Positions 5,977 to 12,481 of a stretch of DNA of 12,481 nucleotides are shown piece by piece (positions within the stretch are counted from its first letter, which is position 1; the number at the start of each line of letters is the position of its first letter). Position numbers and translations under genes: made by a program. The stretch comes from Nitrososphaerota archaeon (GTDB lineage Archaea > Thermoproteota > Nitrososphaeria > Nitrososphaerales > Nitrosopumilaceae). Below the pieces are notes generated by a model that made no database searches, was not told where the DNA came from, and worked only from the letters and a program-made list of their open reading frames with translations. The stretch spans positions 1 through 12,481 of the forward strand of contig JAEFDA010000092.1 of NCBI GenBank assembly GCA_016126025.1, written 5' to 3'.

Positions 5977-7149
5977 TCAACCCCGGCTGGCCGTCGAGAC
6001 GATCTTTATTACGTCGCCGTCCCGGACGGTGTAATCGGCGCCTATGCGCTGGCCGCTCTTGCAGTCTATACCGTACAGGAACCCCCGGGCTATGTCGGTG
6101 TGGACCGTCCCGGCCAGGTCCCGGGCCGTGGAGCCGGGCTGGAGCAGCCGGGCGTCGGGGAGGACGCGGCCGCCCTTGTCGGCGAGGCGCGTCTCGTCCT
6201 CTACGGGGTATGCGGTTATGAGGCCCAGGCGGCCAAAGACCGCCGAGTCCAGGGCCTCCTGTATGCCGGTGGAGCGCAGCCTCTCCAGTACGGATCTGAC
6301 CTTGCCCAGGGCCCGGAGCTGCGGCGGCGAGGCGTCCTGGCGCAGCATGGCAAAGTCGCCGTCGCCGCTCTCGTACGATATCATTCCGGACTTGGCGGCC
6401 CGCCGCAGCACCAGCTCGGTCTCGGCGCTGCAGGGTATGGCACCCTCCCACTCCGGTGTGGTCTCGCACAGGTCGGCCTTGTTGGCCGCTACTATGATGG
6501 GCTTTGTGGCCTGTCGCAGCAGGCGCGCCATCCGGCGTATGTCCGAATCGTCCCACTCCCGGGGGTTTCGGGCGGCGGCCCCCATCTCCTGTAGTACGGC
6601 GCCGACGTCGGCCTCGGTTATGCCCAGGCCGGTGAACCGGGATGCGATGCCGTCGGCCAGCTTCGCCCGCTTTTGGTCGACCTCCCGGGTGAGCTTGTCC
6701 CACTCCCGGCGGATTATGTCCAGGAACCACATGTCGAACTCCTCCTCCACGAATGCCATGTCTTCGGCGGGGTCGTGGGTGCCCGGGGGGACGGGCTGGC
6801 CCTGTATGTCGGTGCTGCCGGCCGCGTCCACCACGTGTATGAGGATATCGGCCTGCCGCGCGTCGTCCAGAAAGCGGTTGCCCAAGCCCCTGCCCTGGTG
6901 GGCGCCGGGGACCAGGCCCGCCACGTCTATGAGTTTTATGGGTATGAGGCGGGTGCCGTTCCGGCACATCTGGTGCGTGTGCTCGATGCCAAAGTGCGTG
7001 CAGGGGCACTTGGTGCGGATATGCGCCACGCCCACGTTGGGGGATATGGTCGTGAACGGGAAGTTGCCCGTCTGCACGACGCTCTCGGTGGCCGCCGCAA
7101 AGAACGTCGACTTGCCCACGTTGGCCTTGCCCAGTAGTCCCACCTGCAT
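5977..7149 (-). CDS. YchF/OLA1-type (Obg-superfamily) GTPase with TGS domain
   Basis: This predicted translation-associated P-loop GTPase has 390 residues. G1 is GKANVGKS (7-14), the switch I region is NFPFTTI (29-35), G3 is DVAG (75-78), G4 is NKAD (223-226) and G5 is SAE (241-243). A helical insertion occupies about 130-215. A C-terminal TGS domain (about 312-386) ends in GDVIKIVS. NKAD predicts GTP specificity, unlike human OLA1, which has a changed G4 and prefers ATP. The family binds ribosomes or translation factors. The frame is open up to an ATG at 7248, but ATG 7149 is preferred: the conserved N-terminus starts directly with MQVGLLG, and a TATA-like box lies 28 nt upstream. kae1 follows after 4 nt. 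Confidence 0.94.
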   Translation of the reverse strand: MQVGLLGKANVGKSTFFAAATESVVQTGNFPFTTISPNVGVAHIRTKCPCTHFGIEHTHQMCRNGTRLIPIKLIDVAGLVPGAHQGRGLGNRFLDDARQADILIHVVDAAGSTDIQGQPVPPGTHDPAEDMAFVEEEFDMWFLDIIRREWDKLTREVDQKRAKLADGIASRFTGLGITEADVGAVLQEMGAAARNPREWDDSDIRRMARLLRQATKPIIVAANKADLCETTPEWEGAIPCSAETELVLRRAAKSGMISYESGDGDFAMLRQDASPPQLRALGKVRSVLERLRSTGIQEALDSAVFGRLGLITAYPVEDETRLADKGGRVLPDARLLQPGSTARDLAGTVHTDIARGFLYGIDCKSGQRIGADYTVRDGDVIKIVSTASRG

Positions 7150-7173
7150 GGGCGCGGGGCGGCGGCGTACCCG

Positions 7174-7180
7174 ATTTATT
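7174..7180 (-). promoter_or_regulatory. TATA-like box of the GTPase-kae1 operon
   Basis: Read on the minus strand this is AATAAAT, centred 28 nt upstream of ATG 7149. It decides the GTPase start in favour of 7149, since the longer frame from 7248 would contain its own promoter. Confidence 0.6.
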
Positions 7181-7344
7181 GTTGTCGGGGGTACTGTCCG
7201 GAATCTGGCGGAAAGAGCAGGCCGGCTTGGAGAGTATAGCCATTCCAAGTATGTCTATCCGGCTTGATGGAGGATTCCACGTATCCGCTTCTTGATAGCC
7301 TGTGCCGCTGCCTCCGCCGGCCCGGCGGTCTGTCCTGCCCAGCA

Positions 7345-7351
7345 GATAAAT
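7345..7351 (+). promoter_or_regulatory. TATA-like box of the LVIVD-repeat gene
   Basis: GATAAAT is centred 26 nt upstream of GTG 7374. It supports a leaderless GTG start. It lies in the 224-nt divergent spacer that also carries the GTPase promoter on the other strand. Confidence 0.6.
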
Positions 7352-7373
7352 CGGGCGCCGCCGTACCATACGT

Positions 7374-10300
7374 GTGGGAGGAGCGTCCGGGCGTCGCCCT
7401 TTCGTGTGGTATGTGGCGGCGCTGGCTGCCGTCGGGGCGCTGGCGGCGGCCGGCGGCCAGGCGGCCTGCGCCGCCGGTATCGGGGTGGTGGGCGGCGCGC
7501 AGGCCACCCTGTACGATCCCAGCATGGGTCAGTTTGCGGACATCGACTCCTTCAAGACCCCCGACGGCCACTCCTACTTGCTGGCCCTCAGGTATGACAG
7601 GATATACACCATCGACGTGACCGAACCGTTCCGCCCCGTCCGGGCGGGCGGCATCACCCATGACCGGCTTGCCGGCTCGTTGTTCTGGAACGTGGATATA
7701 TTCCGCACTCCCGACGGCCGTGTCTACGCCGCCGTTACGGGAGACGGCTTCTCGATCCTGGACGTGACCGACCCGGCCAATCCGGAGACGGTCTATGGCG
7801 TGCCGGAGGGGGCCGATAATGCCTCCTTCGGCGATGCTTGGCAGGTGACCGTATACGAGCGGCCGGACGGCCGCGTCCACGCCTTGGTGACCGGCGGCAA
7901 CAACGCACTGCGAGCCGTCGACATCACGGATCCGTACAACCCGGTCGCTCTGGGTGGAGGGCCGGACCTGGTTCCAGCCATGGCTCTGGGTGGAAGCGCC
8001 GCCTTGTATGGGCCGGGCGATGGCCGCATATATGTAATGTATGGCAGTAATCGGATGGGGGTGTCCATCATGGACGTGACCGACCCGGTCCGCCCCGTGC
8101 TGGTAAGCGCCATAAGGCACTATGATGGAGATCATCCTCTGGGGCACGAGGATTACCGGGCGCACGGCATTCCTGCGCCCTCCTCCTCCGACGTCCTGAT
8201 ATCCGACTGGTATGCCGAGGGACTGGACTATGCCAACGAGGTTGCCGTCTTTGGCTCGCCCGATGGCCGCACCTACGCCATGGTGGCCAACGGCATGGCC
8301 ACCATCCAGGTGCAGTCCCCTGGTGTGAGCCGAGAGCCTCCCCAGTACGACATGGTGGCCAACGGCATGGCCACCATCCAGACAGACGAGTCAGACCCAC
8401 ATATCGTCCCCGCCGGCATTATCTTCCTAGACGTCACCGACCCGCACGCGCCCGCCCCGGCGGGAGCCATCCTGTACGGCGAGGATGGCTTTGACTTTGG
8501 TTCCGGCATACGGAATACCGCAATTCGCGAAGGACCCGTACCATTCCCAGAAGGACACAGCATTGCCATTGCCTACCCCATACGGGATATCGCAATCCTG
8601 GACTTACCGGACGGACGCGTCCATGCCGCGGTGGCCGGCGACCGGGGCGTGACCATTCTGGACGTCACCGACCCGGCCGGGCCGGTCCTGCTCAGTCATA
8701 TATGGGACGGCGAGGATGGATTTGACCATATCGATACAGTCCGCGGCATGGATGTCGTCGAGTCCCCGGGCGGCGGCGCCTACTTGGCGATGGCCGGCAA
8801 CGAGGGTGTCCAGATGGTGGACGTGACGGATCCCGGCGAGCCGGTCGGGGCGGGTAGCATTCTGGGCAGATCGGTCCACTTCGCCAAGCCGGCGGTCTTT
8901 GGGTCGGATGACGGCCGCACATATGTCTTGGGAGTGGGCGGGGGCACAGTCAGCATGGTGGAGATCACCGACCCGAGCCTGCCAGTCCCGCTGGGCAGCA
9001 TCCGGGACGGCGAGGAGGGCTTTGACACGCTGGATAGCGTATGGCAGGTGGAGGCGCTACATGCCGCCGACGGCCGCATATATGCGGTGGCGGCCGGCGG
9101 GGAGGGCCTGCAGGTCATAGAGGTGACCGACCCCCGCTCCCCCGCGCCCGCCGGCACCCTGCGCAACGGCACGGACGGCTTTGAGGTGGGCAGTGTGGGC
9201 TGGACCATCATCAGCACGGCCGTCCTGGAGCGGCCCGGAGGCGGCGGCTATCTCCTAGTAGCAGACCACGACAGGGGCATATATGCGGTGGATGTCACAG
9301 ACCCCCGCGCCCCCGCCTTGGCGGGAAGCCTGCGGGGCGGGGAGGGCGGCATAGACCTGCTGGGAGGGGTGCACGACATGGACGTCTTTGGGGGGCCGGA
9401 CGGGCGACCGTACGCCCTGATGACCGGGGACGTTGGCATCCATACTATAGACATGGCCGATCCCACCACTCCGGTCGTGGCCGGAACGCTGGACGGTTCC
9501 GGCAACGGTGCCATGGGAGGGCACACCCTGACACTTATCCACCAGAGCGTCGTATTTGAGTCGGCCGGCGGCCGCATCCATGCCCTGCTGGTCGACTATA
9601 CGTCCGGCATCCACATCATAGACCTGACCGACCCGTATGCGCCCACGTATATGGGAAGCGTGCCCGTCGGAGAGGGCGGCGTGGAGGTCATTCCGGGGTC
9701 GGCCGTTGCGGCCGTCGCCTCCCCGGACGGAAACGCATACGCCCTGGTGGCGGGCTGGGATGACATCCAAATCCTGAACATAACCGACCCATATGCGCCC
9801 GCACCGGCGGGCGCAATACCGGCCGGGGAGGGCGGCCTGGGACTGGAAATGACCCCCTGGTATATCATCACAATGGAGCCGGCCGGCGGCCGCATCCACG
9901 CCCTGGCCAGCGGCGGCGACCGCCTTTGGGTTCTGGACGTGACCCACCCCTCCCCGGTGGTCCCCCATGTCGGCAGATGGGACGGGGAGGGCCATGTATC
10001 GGGTGGCGGTCCCCTGAACATCCGTACCGTGGGGGCCGCCGTCCCGTACCATCCCGGTTTGGCCGGAATGGTCGTGCACAGCCCTGCCGGCAATGTCGCA
10101 ATAATCGAGTCTCCCGACGGCCACACGTACGCGGTGCATGTGGGGCCCGCCGGCGGTCTGCTGGCCGTCGACATAACCGGCCCGCATACGGTGGCAGACT
10201 CCGTATGGTGGCCGGATCCGAGGAAGGCCGGCTGGCCGCCAACCGCTCTGGATGGTCTGGATATGGCACCGGCTCTCGAGCTGTTCAAGCCGCATGACGG

Positions 10301-11216
10301 CCGCACCTACATGATGATAGGCGGCGACGACACCATTCTGGTGGTGGACATTACCTACCCGACCGAGCCGGCGGCGGTGAGCGTCATCCGGGACAACTTG
10401 GGTGGGTTCTACTCCCTGGGCGCCATAAGCGACATCTCGGCGTTTGCATCGCCCGACGGCCGCGTCCATGTTCTGGTGGGCGGCGGCGACGGCATTCAGG
10501 TGATCGATGTCACCAACCCGTATGCGCCCAGCCCCACCGGCAGCATATATGAGGTGCCGGGCATCCCGGCGTACGGTGGCATACACCGGACCGCCGCCAC
10601 TCCGACGCCCGACGGCCGTGTTATAGCGCTGGCAGTAGACGGCGCCGGCCGCGCTGGCATGCTTGACATCACCGACCCGCGCCTACCCGTCCCGGCGGGG
10701 ACCCTACCGTCCGCGGACGGCGCCGGACCCATCTTGGACATCGTCACGTTAGAGGCTTCCGGCGGCCGCCTCCACGCCCTGCTGGTCGGGGAGAACATCT
10801 CCCGCATCATCGATATTACGGATCCCGGGGATCCTGTGCCGGTCGCCATCCTTGATGCGGCCGCGCCGGAGCGGCCGCAGGACGGGCCGTACGCGGAGAG
10901 CGGCGTGGCGAGGGTTGCCATCCGGGCTGGATCCTCCGACGCCGGGTGCGTGAACGAGGACGGGTGCTACTTTGTCCCGCGTACGGTCACGATAGGAGTG
11001 GGCGACACCGTCACATGGAGTAACGAGGACGACACGGCACACGGCTTTGTCGGAATGCTGGATACGGATTACGGAACGGGCTGGGCCTTCCAGAGCGGCG
11101 CGCTACTGCCCGGCGCCGAGTTCTCCCACAAGTTCGGGGAGGCAGGGGAGTACACATACTACGGCTCTCCCCATCCGTGGATGACCGGCAGGGTGGTGGT
11201 GGAGGCGGCAGAGTAG
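7374..11216 (+). CDS. Giant secreted LVIVD-repeat protein with C-terminal cupredoxin domain
   Basis: The product has 1280 residues. The N-terminus has a signal peptide: GRRPF, then a hydrophobic stretch WYVAALAAVGALAAAGG, with cleavage likely near ACAAG (about residue 34). Some 19 LVIVD-type repeats follow, about residues 60-1165, each built on the pattern YALVxGxxGIQVIDVTDPxxP. Such repeats are expected to form beta-propeller blades, so the protein may hold two or three propellers. The last 105 residues form a plastocyanin-like domain with CVNEDGC, VGDTVTWSNED, the first ligand H1223 in DTAHGF, and a closing YYGSPHPWMTG with H1267 and M1270. The cysteine expected between them (position 1264) is Gly, so a normal type 1 copper site cannot form. 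No C-terminal membrane anchor is seen. The start is GTG: an in-frame stop at 7347-7349 and the TATA-like box fix it. It may be a surface or periplasm-like protein; function unknown. Confidence 0.9.
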   Translation: MGGASGRRPFVWYVAALAAVGALAAAGGQAACAAGIGVVGGAQATLYDPSMGQFADIDSFKTPDGHSYLLALRYDRIYTIDVTEPFRPVRAGGITHDRLAGSLFWNVDIFRTPDGRVYAAVTGDGFSILDVTDPANPETVYGVPEGADNASFGDAWQVTVYERPDGRVHALVTGGNNALRAVDITDPYNPVALGGGPDLVPAMALGGSAALYGPGDGRIYVMYGSNRMGVSIMDVTDPVRPVLVSAIRHYDGDHPLGHEDYRAHGIPAPSSSDVLISDWYAEGLDYANEVAVFGSPDGRTYAMVANGMATIQVQSPGVSREPPQYDMVANGMATIQTDESDPHIVPAGIIFLDVTDPHAPAPAGAILYGEDGFDFGSGIRNTAIREGPVPFPEGHSIAIAYPIRDIAILDLPDGRVHAAVAGDRGVTILDVTDPAGPVLLSHIWDGEDGFDHIDTVRGMDVVESPGGGAYLAMAGNEGVQMVDVTDPGEPVGAGSILGRSVHFAKPAVFGSDDGRTYVLGVGGGTVSMVEITDPSLPVPLGSIRDGEEGFDTLDSVWQVEALHAADGRIYAVAAGGEGLQVIEVTDPRSPAPAGTLRNGTDGFEVGSVGWTIISTAVLERPGGGGYLLVADHDRGIYAVDVTDPRAPALAGSLRGGEGGIDLLGGVHDMDVFGGPDGRPYALMTGDVGIHTIDMADPTTPVVAGTLDGSGNGAMGGHTLTLIHQSVVFESAGGRIHALLVDYTSGIHIIDLTDPYAPTYMGSVPVGEGGVEVIPGSAVAAVASPDGNAYALVAGWDDIQILNITDPYAPAPAGAIPAGEGGLGLEMTPWYIITMEPAGGRIHALASGGDRLWVLDVTHPSPVVPHVGRWDGEGHVSGGGPLNIRTVGAAVPYHPGLAGMVVHSPAGNVAIIESPDGHTYAVHVGPAGGLLAVDITGPHTVADSVWWPDPRKAGWPPTALDGLDMAPALELFKPHDGRTYMMIGGDDTILVVDITYPTEPAAVSVIRDNLGGFYSLGAISDISAFASPDGRVHVLVGGGDGIQVIDVTNPYAPSPTGSIYEVPGIPAYGGIHRTAATPTPDGRVIALAVDGAGRAGMLDITDPRLPVPAGTLPSADGAGPILDIVTLEASGGRLHALLVGENISRIIDITDPGDPVPVAILDAAAPERPQDGPYAESGVARVAIRAGSSDAGCVNEDGCYFVPRTVTIGVGDTVTWSNEDDTAHGFVGMLDTDYGTGWAFQSGALLPGAEFSHKFGEAGEYTYYGSPHPWMTGRVVVEAAE
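8274..8309 (+). repeat. In-frame direct repeat, copy 1
   Basis: This 36-bp segment matches 8346-8381 with a single mismatch; the last 31 bp are identical. It encodes YAMVANGMATIQ. The 72-bp offset is 24 codons, so the reading frame is kept. Confidence 0.9.
8346..8381 (+). repeat. In-frame direct repeat, copy 2
   Basis: This second copy encodes YDMVANGMATIQ. It lies 72 bp after copy 1 in the LVIVD gene. The near identity contrasts with the strong divergence of the other repeats, which points to a recent local duplication. Confidence 0.9.
10914..11213 (+). other. Cupredoxin domain with lost Cys ligand (within LVIVD protein)
   Basis: The domain follows the thaumarchaeal plastocyanin pattern: two cysteines spaced as in GCVNEDGCYF, probably a disulfide; then VGDTVTWSNEDDTAHGF; then EFSHKFGEAGEYTYY; then HPWMTG. 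Type 1 copper proteins of this kind use His, Cys-x2-His-x2-Met. Here codon 11163-11165 is GGC (Gly) where TGC (Cys) is expected, one base away. The other three ligands remain. Confidence 0.8.
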
Positions 11217-11868
11217 CAACCGTCCTGCCCGGTAGCCGGGTATCGGATACACTGAAACTGCGGCGGGCGGGTCCGGACGGGCGCTCCCGGCTAGAATGGA
11301 ATCCGGCAGGCGCGCCCCGCGCGCCGGCCGGACGACACCCATGCAGGAGACGTCTGGACGCGGAGGGTGCTTGGCGTACATCTCCTGTGAGGCATCAAGC
11401 ACCGACCGGCGCATGGAATCATAGAAGGCCATACCTTGGAATGACATGTAAGCTGCGGAAGTGTGGGCGGGCCGTGCGGACAGCTGCTCGTTCCTGTAGG
11501 GAAAATCTCCCAAGGGACGCGGATATAGGTGCAAGAGGGACTCCTTCGGGCGCGGCGGCCGAGCGTAGTACTATGGTTGGGATCATAAATAACCCCGCAA
11601 TAATTTTACACAGTGTTTTGTCCAGATCCCTAAACAGGATATTGCGTGGATCAAACCTTATTTCAAGCGACTCGTACACCGATATTATCTTCCTGAAATA
11701 TCTCCTGGCCGGCCGCCTGAAAATGCGCCGTATCTTCATCTTGTCACGAATGTGGCGCTTTGCCTATTGACGTACATAATGTTCACGGCTACGACACGGG
11801 CGTACTCGCGCGTGTCCCGGGTTTGTCTTAGGGATGCCTTTATTTTTTCAGCTCCGGCCTGGTCGTCC
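11217..11868. other. Gene-poor stretch with possible remnants of the integrase 5' part
   Basis: No confident intact gene lies in these 652 nt. Up to about 11560 the DNA is G+C-rich, and its open frames (11177-11770 plus; 11419-11739 minus) look arbitrary. From about 11575 the sequence becomes clearly richer in A+T. A small plus-strand frame, ATG 11572 to TGA 11770 (65 residues), could be read but resembles nothing known to me. In another plus frame, 11721-11828 reads CGALPIDVHNVHGYDTGVLA ahead of a TAG, which loosely recalls the region around the first catalytic arginine of archaeal integrases. The stretch may therefore hold a decayed N-terminal half of the recombinase that follows. Confidence 0.45.
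11839..11848 (+). promoter_or_regulatory. TATA-like tract ahead of the integrase fragment
   Basis: TTTATTTTTT is centred about 26 nt upstream of ATG 11869, the same spacing as at the other genes here. It could drive a leaderless truncated integrase, or be a chance AT tract inside a decayed coding region. Confidence 0.4.
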
Positions 11869-12481
11869 ATGCGCCGGATAAGAATTACGATCATCTATTC
11901 TTTACGCAACGCAAAATTATTTTTGATCCCAACTATAGTGGTGCGGCGCGAACTCTCAAAAGCCGGACACCAGTATTTTACATTCTCGACCAAGTCCGCC
12001 ACGAACCAGATCATATCATACCTGAACGACCGCCTGTCGCGCGGAGAGCCACTGCACGGAGACTCTGCTGTGGTGGCGCCCGACCACGTCTACAAGACAA
12101 ACAGAGGGGGCAACTCTGCAAAGGAGTTCCTGCCTACACAGCGCATAAGCAAGTTGGTACGCGACACGTTCCGGCCCCGGTTCACATGGAGACCGTACGT
12201 ACTGCGGCCCTACTTTGACACGCAGCTGCTCATCGCCGAGTCCAAGGGCAAGATGGTACACGACTTTCGCGTCTTCTTCATGGGCCACAAGGGCACCATG
12301 GAGTCCAGGTACACGACCAACAAGGGTGTGCTGCCCGAGGTACTCATGCATGAGATGCGGCAGGCATTCGCCCGCTCCGAGGAGTATCTGGACCAGACTG
12401 ACGCGCCCGAAACACAAGAGCAGAGGCTGCAGGCGCAGCGCATCATACAGGACGCCACGCCGGCGCAGCTTGGCCATATGC
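11869..12481 (+). CDS. Tyrosine recombinase/integrase, C-terminal catalytic part (5' probably broken, 3' runs off window)
   Basis: From ATG 11869 the frame is open to the window end (204 codons). The strong match to archaeal tyrosine recombinases starts at IPTIVVRRELSKAGHQYFTF (20-39). Next come ISYLNDRLSRGEPL, WRPYVLRPYFDTQLL (107-121; R113 is the second catalytic arginine, in a YxxR version of HxxR), FFMGHKG (H140) and ESRYTTNKG with Y148 as nucleophile. A polar tail, RSEEYLDQTDAPETQEQRLQ, continues past the window. These enzymes cut and rejoin DNA through a phosphotyrosine link. The N-terminal DNA-binding domain and first catalytic arginine are absent in this frame. Just upstream, another frame reads RKIIFD, which would join naturally to IPTIVV after a single-base shift near 11930. 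The gene is therefore likely a truncated or frameshifted relic of a mobile element, although ATG 11869 has a TATA-like tract. Confidence 0.75.
   Translation, partial: MRRIRITIIYSLRNAKLFLIPTIVVRRELSKAGHQYFTFSTKSATNQIISYLNDRLSRGEPLHGDSAVVAPDHVYKTNRGGNSAKEFLPTQRISKLVRDTFRPRFTWRPYVLRPYFDTQLLIAESKGKMVHDFRVFFMGHKGTMESRYTTNKGVLPEVLMHEMRQAFARSEEYLDQTDAPETQEQRLQAQRIIQDATPAQLGHM

Larger units (their letters stand above)
7557..10860 (+). repeat. About 19 tandem LVIVD-type coding repeats
   Basis: The core (Y/H)AxVxGxxGIxxIDVTDPxxPxxxG recurs throughout, normally preceded by PDGR or a variant such as PGGG or AGGR. Examples are FSILDVTDPANP, VTILDVTDPAGP, LQVIEVTDPRSP, IQVIDVTNPYAP and SRIIDITDPGDP. Repeats vary in length, and in many of them an acidic loop of the type DGEDGFD follows the core. 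At DNA level the repeats have diverged except for one local duplication (8274-8381). Counts are from reading the translation and could differ by one or two. Confidence 0.85.

Noticed and set aside
5969..7525. 518-codon minus-strand frame across the GTPase gene
   Set aside because: It lies out of phase with the well-supported GTPase and reads as Arg/Gly/Pro-rich nonsense.
9255..10586. 443-codon minus-strand open frame opposite the LVIVD gene
   Set aside because: It is a shadow of the repetitive, G+C-rich coding sequence. Its peptide is rich in Gly/Arg/His/Val with no family resemblance, and the plus strand encodes clear repeats.
7374..11216. Tandem repeats considered as a CRISPR or satellite array
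   Set aside because: The repeats are diverged coding repeats in one continuous reading frame with protein-level conservation, not identical DNA units separated by spacers.
11177..11770. 197-codon plus-strand frame after the LVIVD gene
   Set aside because: It starts inside the LVIVD gene in another frame, its first two thirds are Arg/Ala/Gly-rich noise, and no promoter fits its start. Only the last 65 codons might matter, and these resemble nothing known to me.
11217..11868. Possible tRNA attachment site for the integrase
   Set aside because: I found no T-loop or anticodon-arm-like sequence and no direct repeat that would mark an att site in this stretch.
12016..12477. 153-codon minus-strand frame at the right end
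   Set aside because: It is antisense to the recombinase catalytic region, which has clear Arg/His/Tyr motifs on the plus strand.

Overview
The window looks like chromosomal DNA of a G+C-rich member of the Thaumarchaeota/Nitrososphaerota, with Cenarchaeum-like marine lineages the best guess. This is inferred from an archaeal Kae1, an archaeal-type YchF GTPase with a TGS domain, PdxS/PdxT, a secreted protein ending in a thaumarchaeal-style plastocyanin domain, and TATA-like boxes placed about 25-28 nt upstream of start codons (leaderless transcription). No database search was run.

Layout: 2-355 (+) is the 3' end of a Cache-domain sensor-type protein. 356-805 is non-coding. 806-1693 (+) is a DEDDh 3'-5' exonuclease with a bacterial-looking C-terminal module. 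It converges on pdxT (1700-2308, -), which follows pdxS (2305-3261, -); the two form the PLP synthase operon, and pdxT has no normal start codon. 3512-4390 (-) is a class II Fic protein. An AT-rich patch and a 308-nt spacer then lead to a 100-residue PH/GRAM-like protein (4699-5001, +), whose 3' end overlaps kae1 (4977-5972, -) by 25 bp. kae1 sits 4 nt behind a YchF-type GTPase (5977-7149, -), making a two-gene operon of translation/tRNA-modification genes.

A divergent promoter region (7150-7373) separates that operon from a 3.8-kb gene (7374-11216, +). It encodes a secreted protein of about 19 LVIVD-type beta-propeller repeats and a C-terminal cupredoxin domain. The copper-ligand cysteine of that domain is replaced by glycine. 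After a 652-nt stretch without a convincing gene, the window ends inside a tyrosine recombinase (from about 11869, +). Only its C-terminal catalytic half is readable in frame, and remnants in a second frame suggest decay.

Most genes are housekeeping: vitamin B6 synthesis, t6A tRNA modification and a ribosome-associated GTPase. The accessory items are the Fic enzyme, the exonuclease, the giant repeat protein and the integrase remnant. I do not see a clear new multi-gene system. The most unusual items are the copper-site-deficient LVIVD-cupredoxin protein, the CTG-type start of pdxT, and the broken integrase.
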